A stretch of DNA of 64,000 nt from UBA5314 sp035560815 (GTDB lineage: Bacteria > Bacillota > Syntrophomonadia > Syntrophomonadales > Syntrophomonadaceae). The position numbers and the translations under genes are program-made. The stretch spans positions 33,205 to 97,204 of the forward strand of contig DATMYR010000040.1 in the NCBI GenBank assembly GCA_035560815.1, in the 5' to 3' direction. Numbering within the stretch: the first letter of the stretch is position 1; every line of letters begins with the position of its first letter. The notes below the pieces were generated by a model. That model made no database searches. It worked only from the letters and a program-made list of their open reading frames with translations, and was not told the DNA's origin. Positions 9,470 to 18,860 of this stretch are shown here, piece after piece.

Positions 9470-9572
9470 TTTCATGGCCATGAAAATGCTTTCTCTCATA
9501 AATAGCCAGAGGCGCTGCTAGCCATGTTGGGATTCCACGTGGGAATACCATGAGCTATAGCGCCTATGCTAT
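9470..9572 (-). ncRNA. Structured leader element, copy 1 (proximal to urtA)
   Basis: Read on the minus strand, the copy starts with a 5-bp stem ATAGC/GCTAT around the loop ATAGGC. It continues with nested pairings GGCGCT with AGCGCC, CATG with CATG-like arms, and ATTCC with GGAAT, and ends about 70 bases later in the near-perfect palindrome TTTCATGGCCATGAAA. It is one of three copies in the urtA leader. The arms differ from the other copies while pairing is kept, which suggests an RNA rather than a simple DNA repeat. I cannot match it to a known riboswitch. Confidence 0.55.
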
Positions 9573-9628
9573 CGTAGCTGGATTTATGAGACATCCAGGA
9601 TTCATTTGGGATTACCAGGGGTTAAACA

Positions 9629-9742
9629 ATTCCTGGCCATGGGAACAGTCTTTCTTGATGAAAACCCTAATAAACACCGATAGACGCTAACCATGTGCTC
9701 ATTCCTAACGGAAATTACACGATTATAGCGCCTATGCTACCT
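9629..9742 (-). ncRNA. Structured leader element, copy 2 (middle)
   Basis: Same organisation as its neighbours. GTAGC-ATAGGC-GCTAT is the conserved hexaloop hairpin, GGCGCT pairs with AGCGTC through one G-U pair, CGTGT pairs with ACATG, and TTTCC pairs with GGAAT around a 4-base loop. The downstream palindrome is CCCATGGCCAGG. The changed arms with kept pairing are covariation between copies. Confidence 0.55.
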
Positions 9743-9806
9743 TAGCTGCATCTAAGAGAGATTCAATCAGCCCATATTCAAATTTGACCTACTACCAAAG
9801 GGCAAC

Positions 9807-9928
9807 ATTCCATGGCCATGAACGTTGTTTTCATTGATGACTAAATCCTCCACATACAACAAAAGACGCTCTTAACCAATGCCCTGTTTCCTGCCGGAAA
9901 ACACATTGGTTATAGCGCCTATGCTACC
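9807..9928 (-). ncRNA. Structured leader element, copy 3 (distal, first transcribed)
   Basis: The most regular copy: hexaloop hairpin GTAGC-ATAGGC-GCTAT, GGCGCT pairing with AGCGTC, AACCAATG pairing perfectly with CATTGGTT, and TTTCC pairing with GGAAA. After a 40-base linker the palindromic CATGGCCATG core follows. No T-tract follows any copy, so control by simple intrinsic termination is not evident. The rest of the 630-base gap before urtA shows no gene. Confidence 0.55.
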
Positions 9929-10049
9929 TCAAGAGATATAGGAAAAGAATTAATCATCAACTATTGATATTGATTTTACACATTCCTGCTAAAATTAAAT
10001 ACATCATAAACAAGTTATTTCCCCTTACAATTCTGCAATAATGGAGAAA

Positions 10050-11132
10050 TCATTGATTCATCCGCCTGAATTCAATAGGCGTATAGCCGGTATAGTTTCT
10101 AAATAAGCGGGTGAAATAATCGTGGGTACGATAGCCCAGCATTTCACTGACCTCGTAAGTTTTATAGCATCCCGTTTTTATTAAACACTTGGCATGCTCA
10201 ATTTTGACCATAGCCACATAGTCATGGAAGTTTAGCCCGGTTTTCTGCTTGAATAGTTTGCCTATATAATCCCTGCTGACATTGATCTCTCTGGCCACCA
10301 TCTCCAATTTGATGTTGTCTTCTACATGACACATGATAAAATCGATGGTCCTTTTTATAATACCATCTGTTTGGTGCAGTTCATATTTTCTGACCAGTTC
10401 CAGCATCGTGTTTACATATTCCAGAAATCGTTCTTGCATTTCATCGCTATTCTCAATGGAGGTCATGGTTCCTTCAAAAAATGAGCCTTCAATTTTCTCC
10501 AGCCAGGGGAAAAGAGTGTAGATCCCCTCATTGATTTCCCGGACCATATTTTCCAGCACCCTTCCCAGCATAAAGGTGTCTGTCCCAAGTACGGAGGTTA
10601 ACTCCGCGAAGATGTCCGTGGCTTCCCTGACTGCTTCTGCGCTTCCTGCCAATAAAAAAGTGCTGAGCTTTTTCTGACTGTTCCTGGGGTAATAGAGCCG
10701 CAGGCTTTCATCCATCTGCTTTTTCTCATCCTCGTTTTGATTTTGCTTGAACCGCTTTTCATCCAAATGCAATTTTACCCGGGTAAGGGTTTCTTCCAGG
10801 GTTTCATCATCAATAGGCTTGGTCATATAATCAAACACTCCCAGGCGAATACCCTGTTTGGCGTAATTGAAATCACTGTGGGTACTCAGAAAAATGACAC
10901 AGATATCCCAGCCTATAATCTTTAGTTCTTTTAACAATTCGATACCGTCCATGCCTGGCATTTTGATATCGGTTAACAAGAGATCAAATCCACTGGAAGC
11001 CAGCTTTCTTAAAGCTTCTTTGCCGTCACAGGCTTCATCCGCAATGGAAAAACCGTAGGACTCCCATTTCTTATATCTCTTGAGTATGTATCTTACTGTT
11101 TTGTCATCATCAACAATCAATACCCTGTACAT
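10050..11132 (-). CDS. AraC-type (YesN-like) response regulator
   Basis: A response regulator of about 360 residues. The N-terminal receiver (MYRVLIVDDDKTVRYIL) has phosphoacceptor Asp in LLLTDIKMPGMDG and the conserved Lys in DYMTKPID. A central linker of about 130 residues leads to a C-terminal AraC double helix-turn-helix (VSRDYIGKLFKQKTGLNFHDYV... SEMLGYRTHDYFTRLFRNYTGYTPIEFR). An AAGGGG site precedes the ATG at 11132, ten bases after the kinase stop, so kinase and regulator form an operon. Its neighbour, the urea operon with its long leader, is a possible target; this is inference from position. Confidence 0.92.
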   Translation of the reverse strand: MYRVLIVDDDKTVRYILKRYKKWESYGFSIADEACDGKEALRKLASSGFDLLLTDIKMPGMDGIELLKELKIIGWDICVIFLSTHSDFNYAKQGIRLGVFDYMTKPIDDETLEETLTRVKLHLDEKRFKQNQNEDEKKQMDESLRLYYPRNSQKKLSTFLLAGSAEAVREATDIFAELTSVLGTDTFMLGRVLENMVREINEGIYTLFPWLEKIEGSFFEGTMTSIENSDEMQERFLEYVNTMLELVRKYELHQTDGIIKRTIDFIMCHVEDNIKLEMVAREINVSRDYIGKLFKQKTGLNFHDYVAMVKIEHAKCLIKTGCYKTYEVSEMLGYRTHDYFTRLFRNYTGYTPIEFRRMNQ

Positions 11133-11142
11133 ATTTTGCCCC

Positions 11143-13833
11143 TTACCCGGCACTGCTGGCAGCCATGATTTTTCGCAGGTCGTCTGTCGCTTCCTCAAAA
11201 CGATAGGATGATATTTTCTTCTTTAATTCCGTGAACGATTGGTCGCCTATGCCATTTCTCAAAGAAAGTTGATGGGCAGTGAAATAGCTTTTGGCCTGAG
11301 CATCAAATTTCATCAATAGATCAAGCAGCCTGGCCAGGCAGTCCTGAATGCTCTCATTTTCCGGCCCTTGAGCTCTTTTGCTTTCCTGATCAAATGAAGA
11401 TATAAATCGAGCGGAATCATTACAGGTTTCCAGTAGAGCCATATCAAAGTCCTGGAAGAGAGAATCCACCGCCGCAACATCCTGATCGAGTACGGCTTTT
11501 TCCAGTTTCCGAGCTGCATCCTGCAGCCACACAGCCCCGATATTTCCGGCGATACCTTTGATAGTATGGGTCATCCTTCGGGTTTCCGGGTAATTATCGC
11601 TAACAATATATTCTTGAATTCTCTGACCGTCCTGGCTGTGATTGTAGATAAACTGTTCCAGAATATCTTTGTATCGTTCCCGTTTACCGCCTATCCTTTT
11701 TATGCCGCAAGCAAAGTCGACAGCACCCTGGCTGTTCAATGATTCTTCAATTCCTACATGATCAGGGACAGCATCCTTGATTTCTATGAACCCCTTCAAA
11801 ACCTCTACCAGTTTCAGCGGATCCAATGGTTTGGTAAGAAAACCATTCATACCCGAAGCTCTTGCTCGCTCTGCCACACCCTCGACTGCATCGGCCGACA
11901 ATGCGATGATGGGCAAGGTATGGGTTCCCGGCATTGATCTTATCCGGCGGGTGGTTTCATAGCCATCCATCACCGGCATGCGAATATCCATCAGAATAGC
12001 ATCGTAGCTGTTATGTTCCACCATATCCACTGCTGCAAAACCGCTGTCAGCTGTATCTGTATCAAACCCCAAACTCTCAAGAATCTCACTGGCCATCTGA
12101 AGATTAATCAAGTTGTCTTCGATAATAAGTATTCTTAAACCTTTGAAAATCTCACTTAAGCTATGGCATTGGCCTTCATCCCAGCTGGCCGAAGGGGCAT
12201 TTTCCGCCATGATAAACTTAGCCTGAAAAATAAAGGTGGATCCCTTTCCCACTTCACTTTCCACCAGCAGCTCTCCCTCCATGAGTTCCACGATCTTCTT
12301 GCATATAGCCAAACCCAGGCCGGTTCCCCCGTACTTCCTGGAGGTTGAGGCATTTTCCTGGGTAAATACATCAAAGATTGAGCTCCGGCTGTTTTCGGCG
12401 ATACCAATTCCGGTATCCACTACGCTGAAGCGCAGCGCGGTTTGCTTCTCCACTTTTTCCAGCAGTTCCACCCGGATCTTAACGCCTCCTTCATGGGTAA
12501 ATTTAATGGCATTGGATAAAAGGTTGAGGATTACCTGTTTGAGCCGGGTGATGTCACCGCGTATATAGCGGGGTACATCCCCCTGAATATCACAGGTAAG
12601 CTCCAGATGCTTTCTCTGGGCTTCAATGCTTACCATCCCGTAAACATCATCTAACAAGCTGGTGAGATCGAATTCGATATTTTCCAGGGTCATTTTTCCT
12701 GCTTCAATCTTGGAAAAATCAAGTATTTCATTAATAATATTCAAGAGGTTCTTAGCGGCCAGGCCGATTTTATCGGCATATTTCTGCTGCTTCAAGGGCA
12801 GCTCTGTATTTACCAGGAGGTACTGGTAGCCGATGATTGTGTTTAAAGGGGTCCTTATTTCGTGGCTCATATTGGCCAGAAACTCGCTCTTGGCATTGTT
12901 GGCCAGCTCTGCTTCTTCCTTGGCCGCTTTCATGGTGACTTCCGCCTGTCGCCGTTTCACCAGCTCTTCCTGAAAGGAGCTGTACAATTCATTAAAGGTG
13001 GTGGCCAGCATTCTCAGTTCCTGGGTCCCCTCCGGCTTCAAGCTAAAGCTTTCATTGCTGAAAGAAAATACATGCAGCCGTTCGGTGTAATTGTTGATGG
13101 GATAAGTGACCTGTTTAAAAAGCAATCGTATTAACACGGCAATGGCGCACATAATGATAATGGCCAGGATCATCTGCACGACAGCGGCTCGGGTAGTGGC
13201 CTGGCGTGCAGCGGCTAGATCAGCTTCCAAACGGGCGTTCATGATGGTCTGAAATCGGGCGATAGGATTCATGATGTTCATTTTATCTGCATCATATTTG
13301 GCATCAAACATGATCTCCCGTGCTTTGTCTAATTCTTGTGAACGATTTAGTTTTTGATCCGCTTCGCTCAGGTGGTAGGAAGCCACTTCACCGACCATAT
13401 CCATTTCCGGAACACCCTGTGCCTCCATTACTAAACGCATGGAGTGCCGCTCGGTGCTAACCAGCGCATCCGAATATCTTTTGGCCTCAGCCAGCAGGGC
13501 CAGCTCTTCCTCCGGTGAATCAAGTTCAGGGAGCCGCGATATAACGTTGTCTCTCGTTTTGGTTGTGTTGATTTCCTGCCAGTATTTCTGCAGATGAATA
13601 GTATCCTGAGTTACCGCGTATTTCCGGGCTTCATCGGTAAGATAATCGGAGGCATCGGCCAAATTAATCCCCAGCTGTTTGAATTCGGTTCTCCTTTGCT
13701 CGGCGGTCCGCTCGGATTTTATACTGGCGTTCATATAAAAAATACTGGCTGCTAGCAGTATGGCTATGAAAAAAAATATCCCCAGTATGATCGTACTAAT
13801 GGTAGACTGCTTAATGATCATTTTTGATTTCAT
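11143..13833 (-). CDS. Hybrid sensor histidine kinase (HisKA-HATPase-REC-HPt)
   Basis: A membrane-bound phosphorelay kinase of about 896 residues. Two membrane segments flank an extracellular helical sensor domain of about 180 residues. Then come a HAMP-like linker, HisKA (FLANMSHEIRTPLNTIIGY), HATPase (DTGIGIAENSRSSIFDVF, GGTGLGLAICKKIV), a receiver (Asp in AILMDIRMPVMDGYE) and a C-terminal HPt (RMTHTIKGIAGNIGA). AGAAGG 8 bases before the ATG at 13833 sets the start. The HPt would pass phosphate to the adjacent AraC-type regulator. The signal is unknown. Confidence 0.93.
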   Translation of the reverse strand: MKSKMIIKQSTISTIILGIFFFIAILLAASIFYMNASIKSERTAEQRRTEFKQLGINLADASDYLTDEARKYAVTQDTIHLQKYWQEINTTKTRDNVISRLPELDSPEEELALLAEAKRYSDALVSTERHSMRLVMEAQGVPEMDMVGEVASYHLSEADQKLNRSQELDKAREIMFDAKYDADKMNIMNPIARFQTIMNARLEADLAAARQATTRAAVVQMILAIIIMCAIAVLIRLLFKQVTYPINNYTERLHVFSFSNESFSLKPEGTQELRMLATTFNELYSSFQEELVKRRQAEVTMKAAKEEAELANNAKSEFLANMSHEIRTPLNTIIGYQYLLVNTELPLKQQKYADKIGLAAKNLLNIINEILDFSKIEAGKMTLENIEFDLTSLLDDVYGMVSIEAQRKHLELTCDIQGDVPRYIRGDITRLKQVILNLLSNAIKFTHEGGVKIRVELLEKVEKQTALRFSVVDTGIGIAENSRSSIFDVFTQENASTSRKYGGTGLGLAICKKIVELMEGELLVESEVGKGSTFIFQAKFIMAENAPSASWDEGQCHSLSEIFKGLRILIIEDNLINLQMASEILESLGFDTDTADSGFAAVDMVEHNSYDAILMDIRMPVMDGYETTRRIRSMPGTHTLPIIALSADAVEGVAERARASGMNGFLTKPLDPLKLVEVLKGFIEIKDAVPDHVGIEESLNSQGAVDFACGIKRIGGKRERYKDILEQFIYNHSQDGQRIQEYIVSDNYPETRRMTHTIKGIAGNIGAVWLQDAARKLEKAVLDQDVAAVDSLFQDFDMALLETCNDSARFISSFDQESKRAQGPENESIQDCLARLLDLLMKFDAQAKSYFTAHQLSLRNGIGDQSFTELKKKISSYRFEEATDDLRKIMAASSAG

Positions 13834-14003
13834 AAAGTATTCCTTCTGTTGGTTATCCTCAGGTGGAGAATAACTTGGTAAAATAAATATGGCACAGAAA
13901 CCTGCTTGAATTATCTTCAAACTTGGCTCCTATGCCACGCACATGACTAAGGCGTATTTTTTGTAATCATTATACATCACTTGCATCCAGATTGAGGTAG
14001 GTA

Positions 14004-15104
14004 ATGGAAAGTATACAAATGAACAACCAGGCGGAAATATTGCTAATCGATGATACCCCCGAGCACATAGAAGCAGCTGTTTCGGTATTTAGTGAGAACA
14101 ATTTCCGGGTTAGAATTGCGACCAAAGGGAGCACTGCTTTAAAATTATTAAAACAGCATCTTCCCGACATCATTTTGCTGGACATATATATGCCGGAAAT
14201 GGATGGCTTCGAAATCTGCCAGGTGATTAAAAGTAATCCTGATTTCAGCAGTATACCTATCATATTCTTGACTTCCAGCAACGATGAAGAGAGTATCAAG
14301 CGGGGCTTTGAACTGGGAGCCCAGGATTATGTAATCAAACCTTTCAACATATCTGAACTATTGGCTCGGGTGAATACCCACATTAAATTAAAACGCCAGG
14401 CGCAATCGCTTACTGAAGCAAATCGCGAACTGGATAGTTTTTGCTATTCCATTTCCCATGATTTAAAAGCCCCTTTATTGTCACTCAAAAAACTCACAGA
14501 ATATCTGGCCCAAGACTACGGGGATAGACTGGATGGTGACGGGCATGATTTGCTTGTTCATATCCAGGATAAATCGAAAGAGGTACTGGCCATCATCGAT
14601 CATTTACTGGAGTTCTCGAAAATGTGTGAAATGCAGCTGCACAGTGAAAACATACAACTGGAGAAGTTGTTCCATGATGTTCACCAGGAACTAATAAAAC
14701 TTCAACCCCAGCGACAGGTGGAATTCCACCTTGACCATCTCCCTGAAATATATGGGGACCCGCTGATGATAAAACTTCTGGTTTTCAATATTCTTTCTAA
14801 TGCTATGAAGTATACAAGAAATGAGGCTATAGCCGTCATTAAAGTTGCTTCCTTCGATACCGAAGATGAATTTATCATCGCAGTAAAAGACAATGGTGCC
14901 GGCTTTGACATGCGTTATTCGGACAGACTTTTCAAAGTATTTCAAAGGCTGCACTCCCAGCAGGAGTTTGAAGGGTCCGGTGTGGGTTTGGCCATTTGCC
15001 AGAGAATACTAAAAAGACATCAGGGCAAAGCCTGGATGACAGGCGAGGTGGATAAAGGGGCAGCCTTCTACTTTAGCTTCCCCAAGAATGTCAACATCAC
15101 ATAG
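14004..15104 (+). CDS. Receiver-histidine kinase (REC-HisKA-HATPase)
   Basis: A soluble 366-residue protein with an N-terminal receiver (EILLIDDTPEHIEA, Asp in IILLDIYMPEMDGFE, Lys in DYVIKPFN), then HisKA (SFCYSISHDLKAPLLSL) and HATPase (GDPLMIKLLVFNILSNAMKY, DNGAGFDMRYSDRLF, GSGVGLAICQRIL). It has no membrane segment, so its input must come through phosphotransfer to the receiver. It is divergent from the hybrid kinase and may be an extra branch of that relay. The site GAGGTAGG precedes the ATG. Confidence 0.92.
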   Translation: MESIQMNNQAEILLIDDTPEHIEAAVSVFSENNFRVRIATKGSTALKLLKQHLPDIILLDIYMPEMDGFEICQVIKSNPDFSSIPIIFLTSSNDEESIKRGFELGAQDYVIKPFNISELLARVNTHIKLKRQAQSLTEANRELDSFCYSISHDLKAPLLSLKKLTEYLAQDYGDRLDGDGHDLLVHIQDKSKEVLAIIDHLLEFSKMCEMQLHSENIQLEKLFHDVHQELIKLQPQRQVEFHLDHLPEIYGDPLMIKLLVFNILSNAMKYTRNEAIAVIKVASFDTEDEFIIAVKDNGAGFDMRYSDRLFKVFQRLHSQQEFEGSGVGLAICQRILKRHQGKAWMTGEVDKGAAFYFSFPKNVNIT

Positions 15105-15131
15105 ACCGCTAAACCGTGCCCATCAACCGGG

Positions 15132-16331
15132 TTACCATTCTCCTTGCACTTCGCCGTACCGGTGGTCGGCATTGAAGTCGGGTTTATCAAAGTAGTTGCC
15201 ATTGCTGCCAAAGGTGGTGTCAACATTGATCCAGCGCCCTTCTTCAGGAATATATACCTGGTTCCAGGCATGGTCACCCCAGGCTATACCGCTGTAACCC
15301 AACCCGGTTAGCATACGAACCTTGAGTCCCACCGCCCGGCACATGGAAATATAAAGGCTGGAATAGTCGAAGCATATGCCTTTGCGGGTATTGAAGGCCA
15401 CAATGGAGCCTGAGGATATTCCCTGTGGGTTGCTGCTGATGCGGGCTGCCTTATCATAATCGTATTCGATGTTTTTCGATACCCAGCGATAGAGCAGATT
15501 GGCTTTCTTTTTACTGTCTTGTTCACTGCCAACGATAGAGCGGGCGGTTGCATCGATTTCGGGGGTGGACTGAATGGCTTGATCCAGTGTCACCCCGTTG
15601 AAATATTCTATGATGCGAATGTGGCCCTTTTTTAATTGGTCTAGGCCTGAAAGTCCACCGGGTTCTCCAGGCTGGGGAATGGTTCTTTCCGCGATGCGGC
15701 CAAAAGAGTCATTGACCAGAACAGGTATCTTTTTGGCGATGTTGGAATTCAGAGCCGGATACAGGGCGTCTTTGTACAACACCTGGTAAATTTCCGAATC
15801 ACTCATGAGCCGGGACAAACCCGGGGAAGGGAAATAATAAACATAGAAATTCAACAAGAGGCCGGCAATGAAAACCAGAAACACGGCTCTGGGCAGCTGC
15901 CATAAGGCCCCCAGGAAGGGTTGTAAGAGTCTGTTATCAGTATCCAATAGAGAGGATAGGCTTCGGGCCAGGGGAGCAATAAAAGCCCGGTTGAACCAGG
16001 CGGTGGCCAGCCTTAGGATGCTCACCAGGAGCATAAGCAATAGCGGTACGATAATAAGGTAGATAATAATATCCTGCCCATAAAGAAACGTGCGGACATT
16101 TTCGGGAATGAGCATATAAAGCTGTTGATAAATACCCTCATTATGATCGAAGAATAATCTTCTGGTCAGGTAGACGGCCAGAAACAGGCTCAACAGAAAA
16201 GCCAGGCTGTCCAGCAGAGACCATAGGGAATACTGGATCCGTTCTCGGGAAAAATGTTGAAAAGCTCCCATCAACACTGGTGCTGCCAGAACACACAGCA
16301 ATGCCACGGTAAGAACGTTTACTTCTTGCAT
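15132..16331 (-). CDS. Membrane-anchored transglutaminase-like protein
   Basis: The first 190 residues contain about four hydrophobic segments. The C-terminal part is a transglutaminase-like domain with the complete Cys-His-Asp triad: Cys in KGICFDYSSLYISMCRAVG, His in GDHAWNQVYI, Asp in WINVDTTFGS. Bacterial members are usually uncharacterised cysteine proteases or peptide-modifying enzymes at the cell surface. Two adjacent ATG codons follow AAAGGTGG; the one at 16331 has the better spacing. The neighbours do not suggest a specific role. Confidence 0.85.
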   Translation of the reverse strand: MQEVNVLTVALLCVLAAPVLMGAFQHFSRERIQYSLWSLLDSLAFLLSLFLAVYLTRRLFFDHNEGIYQQLYMLIPENVRTFLYGQDIIIYLIIVPLLLMLLVSILRLATAWFNRAFIAPLARSLSSLLDTDNRLLQPFLGALWQLPRAVFLVFIAGLLLNFYVYYFPSPGLSRLMSDSEIYQVLYKDALYPALNSNIAKKIPVLVNDSFGRIAERTIPQPGEPGGLSGLDQLKKGHIRIIEYFNGVTLDQAIQSTPEIDATARSIVGSEQDSKKKANLLYRWVSKNIEYDYDKAARISSNPQGISSGSIVAFNTRKGICFDYSSLYISMCRAVGLKVRMLTGLGYSGIAWGDHAWNQVYIPEEGRWINVDTTFGSNGNYFDKPDFNADHRYGEVQGEW

Positions 16332-16592
16332 CATGCCCACCTTTATAGAAAGCGATTATTTCTTCCTATTATAGCGATTCCGCATCAGGTTGGCCCGGCC
16401 CTTTTCCTGCCAGGGAATCATTTTTGAAGCTTTTCTTATTACTACTGGTGGAGTGACCATGCAACATGGTATTGTGAGTGTAAGAACCTGATCGAATTGA
16501 GTAGTTGCTTATAAGCGGTCACCTCTATCCGGGAAAAGCAAAGAGATGTTCTTTGCCGCCTTTATGGAATGAAGAAAGAGGGGGATAATCGT

Positions 16593-16877
16593 ATGCCGGA
16601 CAGTGCAACTGCCTTCAAGGTTTTGCTGCTCTACCTGGTGATTATTAATGCTGTAACCTATTTTCTCTTCGCCTGGGATAAAAGGCTTGCTCGTCGAGGG
16701 GGCACCCGGATTCGGGAACGGGATTTCCTTTTCCTGTCCATCCTGGGCGGTTCCCCTGGGGGTCTCCTTGGTATGTACCTTCTCCACCATAAAACCCGTC
16801 ATTTTAAATTTAAATTTGGACTTCCCGTTATTTTTGCTATTCAAATGGTTTTACTTCTTTTCCTGGCGGTTCGTTAA
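16593..16877 (+). CDS. DUF1294 family small membrane protein
   Basis: A 94-residue protein with two or three hydrophobic helices and the DUF1294 signature: FAWDKRLARRGGTRIRERDF, LGGSPGGLLGMYLLHHKTRH. The function of the family is unknown. AGAGGGGG lies 9 bases before the ATG at 16593, which is preferred over an ATG eight codons upstream. Confidence 0.85.
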   Translation: MPDSATAFKVLLLYLVIINAVTYFLFAWDKRLARRGGTRIRERDFLFLSILGGSPGGLLGMYLLHHKTRHFKFKFGLPVIFAIQMVLLLFLAVR

Positions 16878-16994
16878 GGGATTATATTATCCTTTTATTT
16901 CAGCTTATCTTTGGCCCCAAAATCCACCAGGGATTTAGAGTTTTATATTCCTGTCCTCAGGAGCAAGCTATATAAAATTCTAGACTTTGGGGTG

Positions 16995-18560
16995 ATGAAA
17001 TTGAAAGGCAAAATCAATGAATTTTCCGATGTTCCCAGCCCCTATTGGATTGCTTCCACTCCCGAGACCAATTATCCGGTTCTGGATAAAGACATTGAGG
17101 TGGATGTAGCTATTGCCGGTGGCGGTATTGCGGGAATCACCTCGGCCTACCTGTTGTCCAAGGAAGGAATGAAAGTAGCGGTCCTGGAGGCGGATCGCAT
17201 TCTGCAGGGAACAACCGGTCACACTACTGCGAAGATCACTTCACAGCATTCCCTTATATATGCCCGTTTGCTCAAGGAGATGGGGGAGGAGCTGTCCCGT
17301 CAGTATGCCGAAGCCAATGAAGCCGCCATTCACATGATCTCCAAGATTGTTGATGAGCACGATATTGACTGCAATTTTGTCTGGCGTCCAGCCTATCTTT
17401 ATACCCAGTCCGATGACTATGTGAAACAGATCGAGGAGGAAGCTCAAGCAGGTGAACGTTTGGGCATCATGGCATCCATCCTCAACAAAATATCTCTGCC
17501 GTTTCCTGTAAAAACCATCTTGCGCTTTGATCATCAAGCTCAGTTCCATCCTTTAAAGTATTTGCAGGCTCTGGCTCTGGAGATCACACGCCGCGGCAGT
17601 TATATTTTTGAGCAGACCCAGGCTGTCGATATCGAAGAGAATCAAGGCTGTTCGGTTATTACCAGCAATGGTAAAAAGGTAAAGGCCGATAAGGTGATTA
17701 TCGCCACGCACTATCCTTTTTACGATGGTGGTGGGTTCTATTTTTCTCGTGTCTATGCTGAAAAGTCGTATATTATCGGAGTTACTATCGATGGAACGTT
17801 CCCCAAAGGTATGTTCATATCCGCTGAAAATCCCACCCGCTCCTTGCGTTCCCAGAGTATGGATGATGGAGAGTTGATTCTGGTTGCAGGAGAACATCAT
17901 AAAACCGGCCAATCTAAAAATACCAATCTCCATTATCATAACCTGATTGACTTTGCTCATGAGACTTTCCGCGTGCAGGATATACGTTACCGCTGGTCTA
18001 CGCAGGACTATATGACTCTGGACGGAGTTCCTTACGTAGGACATCTCACTACCCAAAGCCCCAACATATATGTTGCAACCGGTTTCGGTAAATGGGGAAT
18101 GACAAACAGTACGGCGGCATCCATGATTCTGTCCGATTTAATCCGAAAAGGAGACAGCCCCTGGGCTGAGGTGTACAAACCTTCCCGCTCAACCTCCGCA
18201 ACATCGATTAAGAACTTCATTGTACAAAATGCCAATGTTGCCAAAACTTATATCGCTGGTAAACTGGAACCAGCCTTGAATGACGTGGAAATACCCGTTG
18301 GAGAGGCCCGGGTCATCGACGTGGATGGTCAGAAAATGGGCGCCTATAAGGATGAGGCGGAAAAGCTGCATATTGTGGATATCACCTGCCCTCACGTGGG
18401 GTGCGAGTTGGAATGGAATCATGCCGAGTTATCCTGGGACTGTCCCTGCCATGGCTCTCGCTTTACCTTTGAAGGGGATATTATCGAAGGACCGGCGCAA
18501 TACTGCCTGAGTCATATTGAAGAGGGCCCCAACCCTATTGAGCCCAATGTTTTTCCTTGA
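16995..18560 (+). CDS. FAD-dependent oxidoreductase with C-terminal Rieske domain (YhfW-like)
   Basis: About 521 residues. An N-terminal DAO-type FAD domain carries the dinucleotide motif VDVAIAGGGIAGITSAY. The C-terminal 90 residues form a Rieske [2Fe-2S] domain with both ligand pairs, CPHVG and CPCHGSRF. This domain pair matches YhfW-type flavoproteins of Bacillus, whose substrate is not established. The frame is open further upstream, but the GGGGTG before the ATG at 16995 and homologous N-termini favour this start. It appears monocistronic. Confidence 0.9.
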   Translation: MKLKGKINEFSDVPSPYWIASTPETNYPVLDKDIEVDVAIAGGGIAGITSAYLLSKEGMKVAVLEADRILQGTTGHTTAKITSQHSLIYARLLKEMGEELSRQYAEANEAAIHMISKIVDEHDIDCNFVWRPAYLYTQSDDYVKQIEEEAQAGERLGIMASILNKISLPFPVKTILRFDHQAQFHPLKYLQALALEITRRGSYIFEQTQAVDIEENQGCSVITSNGKKVKADKVIIATHYPFYDGGGFYFSRVYAEKSYIIGVTIDGTFPKGMFISAENPTRSLRSQSMDDGELILVAGEHHKTGQSKNTNLHYHNLIDFAHETFRVQDIRYRWSTQDYMTLDGVPYVGHLTTQSPNIYVATGFGKWGMTNSTAASMILSDLIRKGDSPWAEVYKPSRSTSATSIKNFIVQNANVAKTYIAGKLEPALNDVEIPVGEARVIDVDGQKMGAYKDEAEKLHIVDITCPHVGCELEWNHAELSWDCPCHGSRFTFEGDIIEGPAQYCLSHIEEGPNPIEPNVFP

Positions 18561-18737
18561 TTTGCTGTCGGCACAGGGCCAAATAGGATCACAATGCCTA
18601 TTGTCTGCCTAAATGGCCCATAGCCGTTTCATTTCATCCCTATCTTTACCAATCTTTAAGATCACTTCATAATTAACCACCATCTTTAATTGAGCCAGGT
18701 TAGAATTCAACAGCAGTGTCGGGCAGGACGATTGAAA

Positions 18738-18766
18738 TTGGCCCAGGGATTAGAATAGGATATAAT
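18738..18766 (+). promoter_or_regulatory. Putative sigma-A promoter of the RuBisCO-like gene
   Basis: A perfect TATAAT (18761-18766) lies 17 bases after TTGGCC (18738-18743). It is about 95 bases upstream of the start at 18861. The other sequence between 18561 and 18737 holds an imperfect inverted repeat (GGGCCA...TGGCCC) without a T-tract and no gene. Confidence 0.5.
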
Positions 18767-18860
18767 TACCTGGGAAAAGCAATGGCTTTTGAATACCTGG
18801 GACAAGTCTAGGGTGATTTTTTCAAACCACAGCACCATGAAAATGGGGAAGGGATTACAT

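Noticed and set aside
9470..9930. CRISPR array interpretation of the three urtA leader copies
   Set aside because: Spacing is 160-180 bases, repeats are long and diverged with kept pairing, and no cas genes are present.
9470..9930. Guanidine (ykkC-type) riboswitch before urtA
   Set aside because: The conserved ACUAGGGUUCC-like and GGACGAAC-like blocks of guanidine-I and the ACGR loops of guanidine-II were not found.
11143..13920. Hybrid kinase start at 13920
   Set aside because: AGAAGG before the ATG at 13833 and a signal-anchor helix right after it fit a normal N-terminus better.
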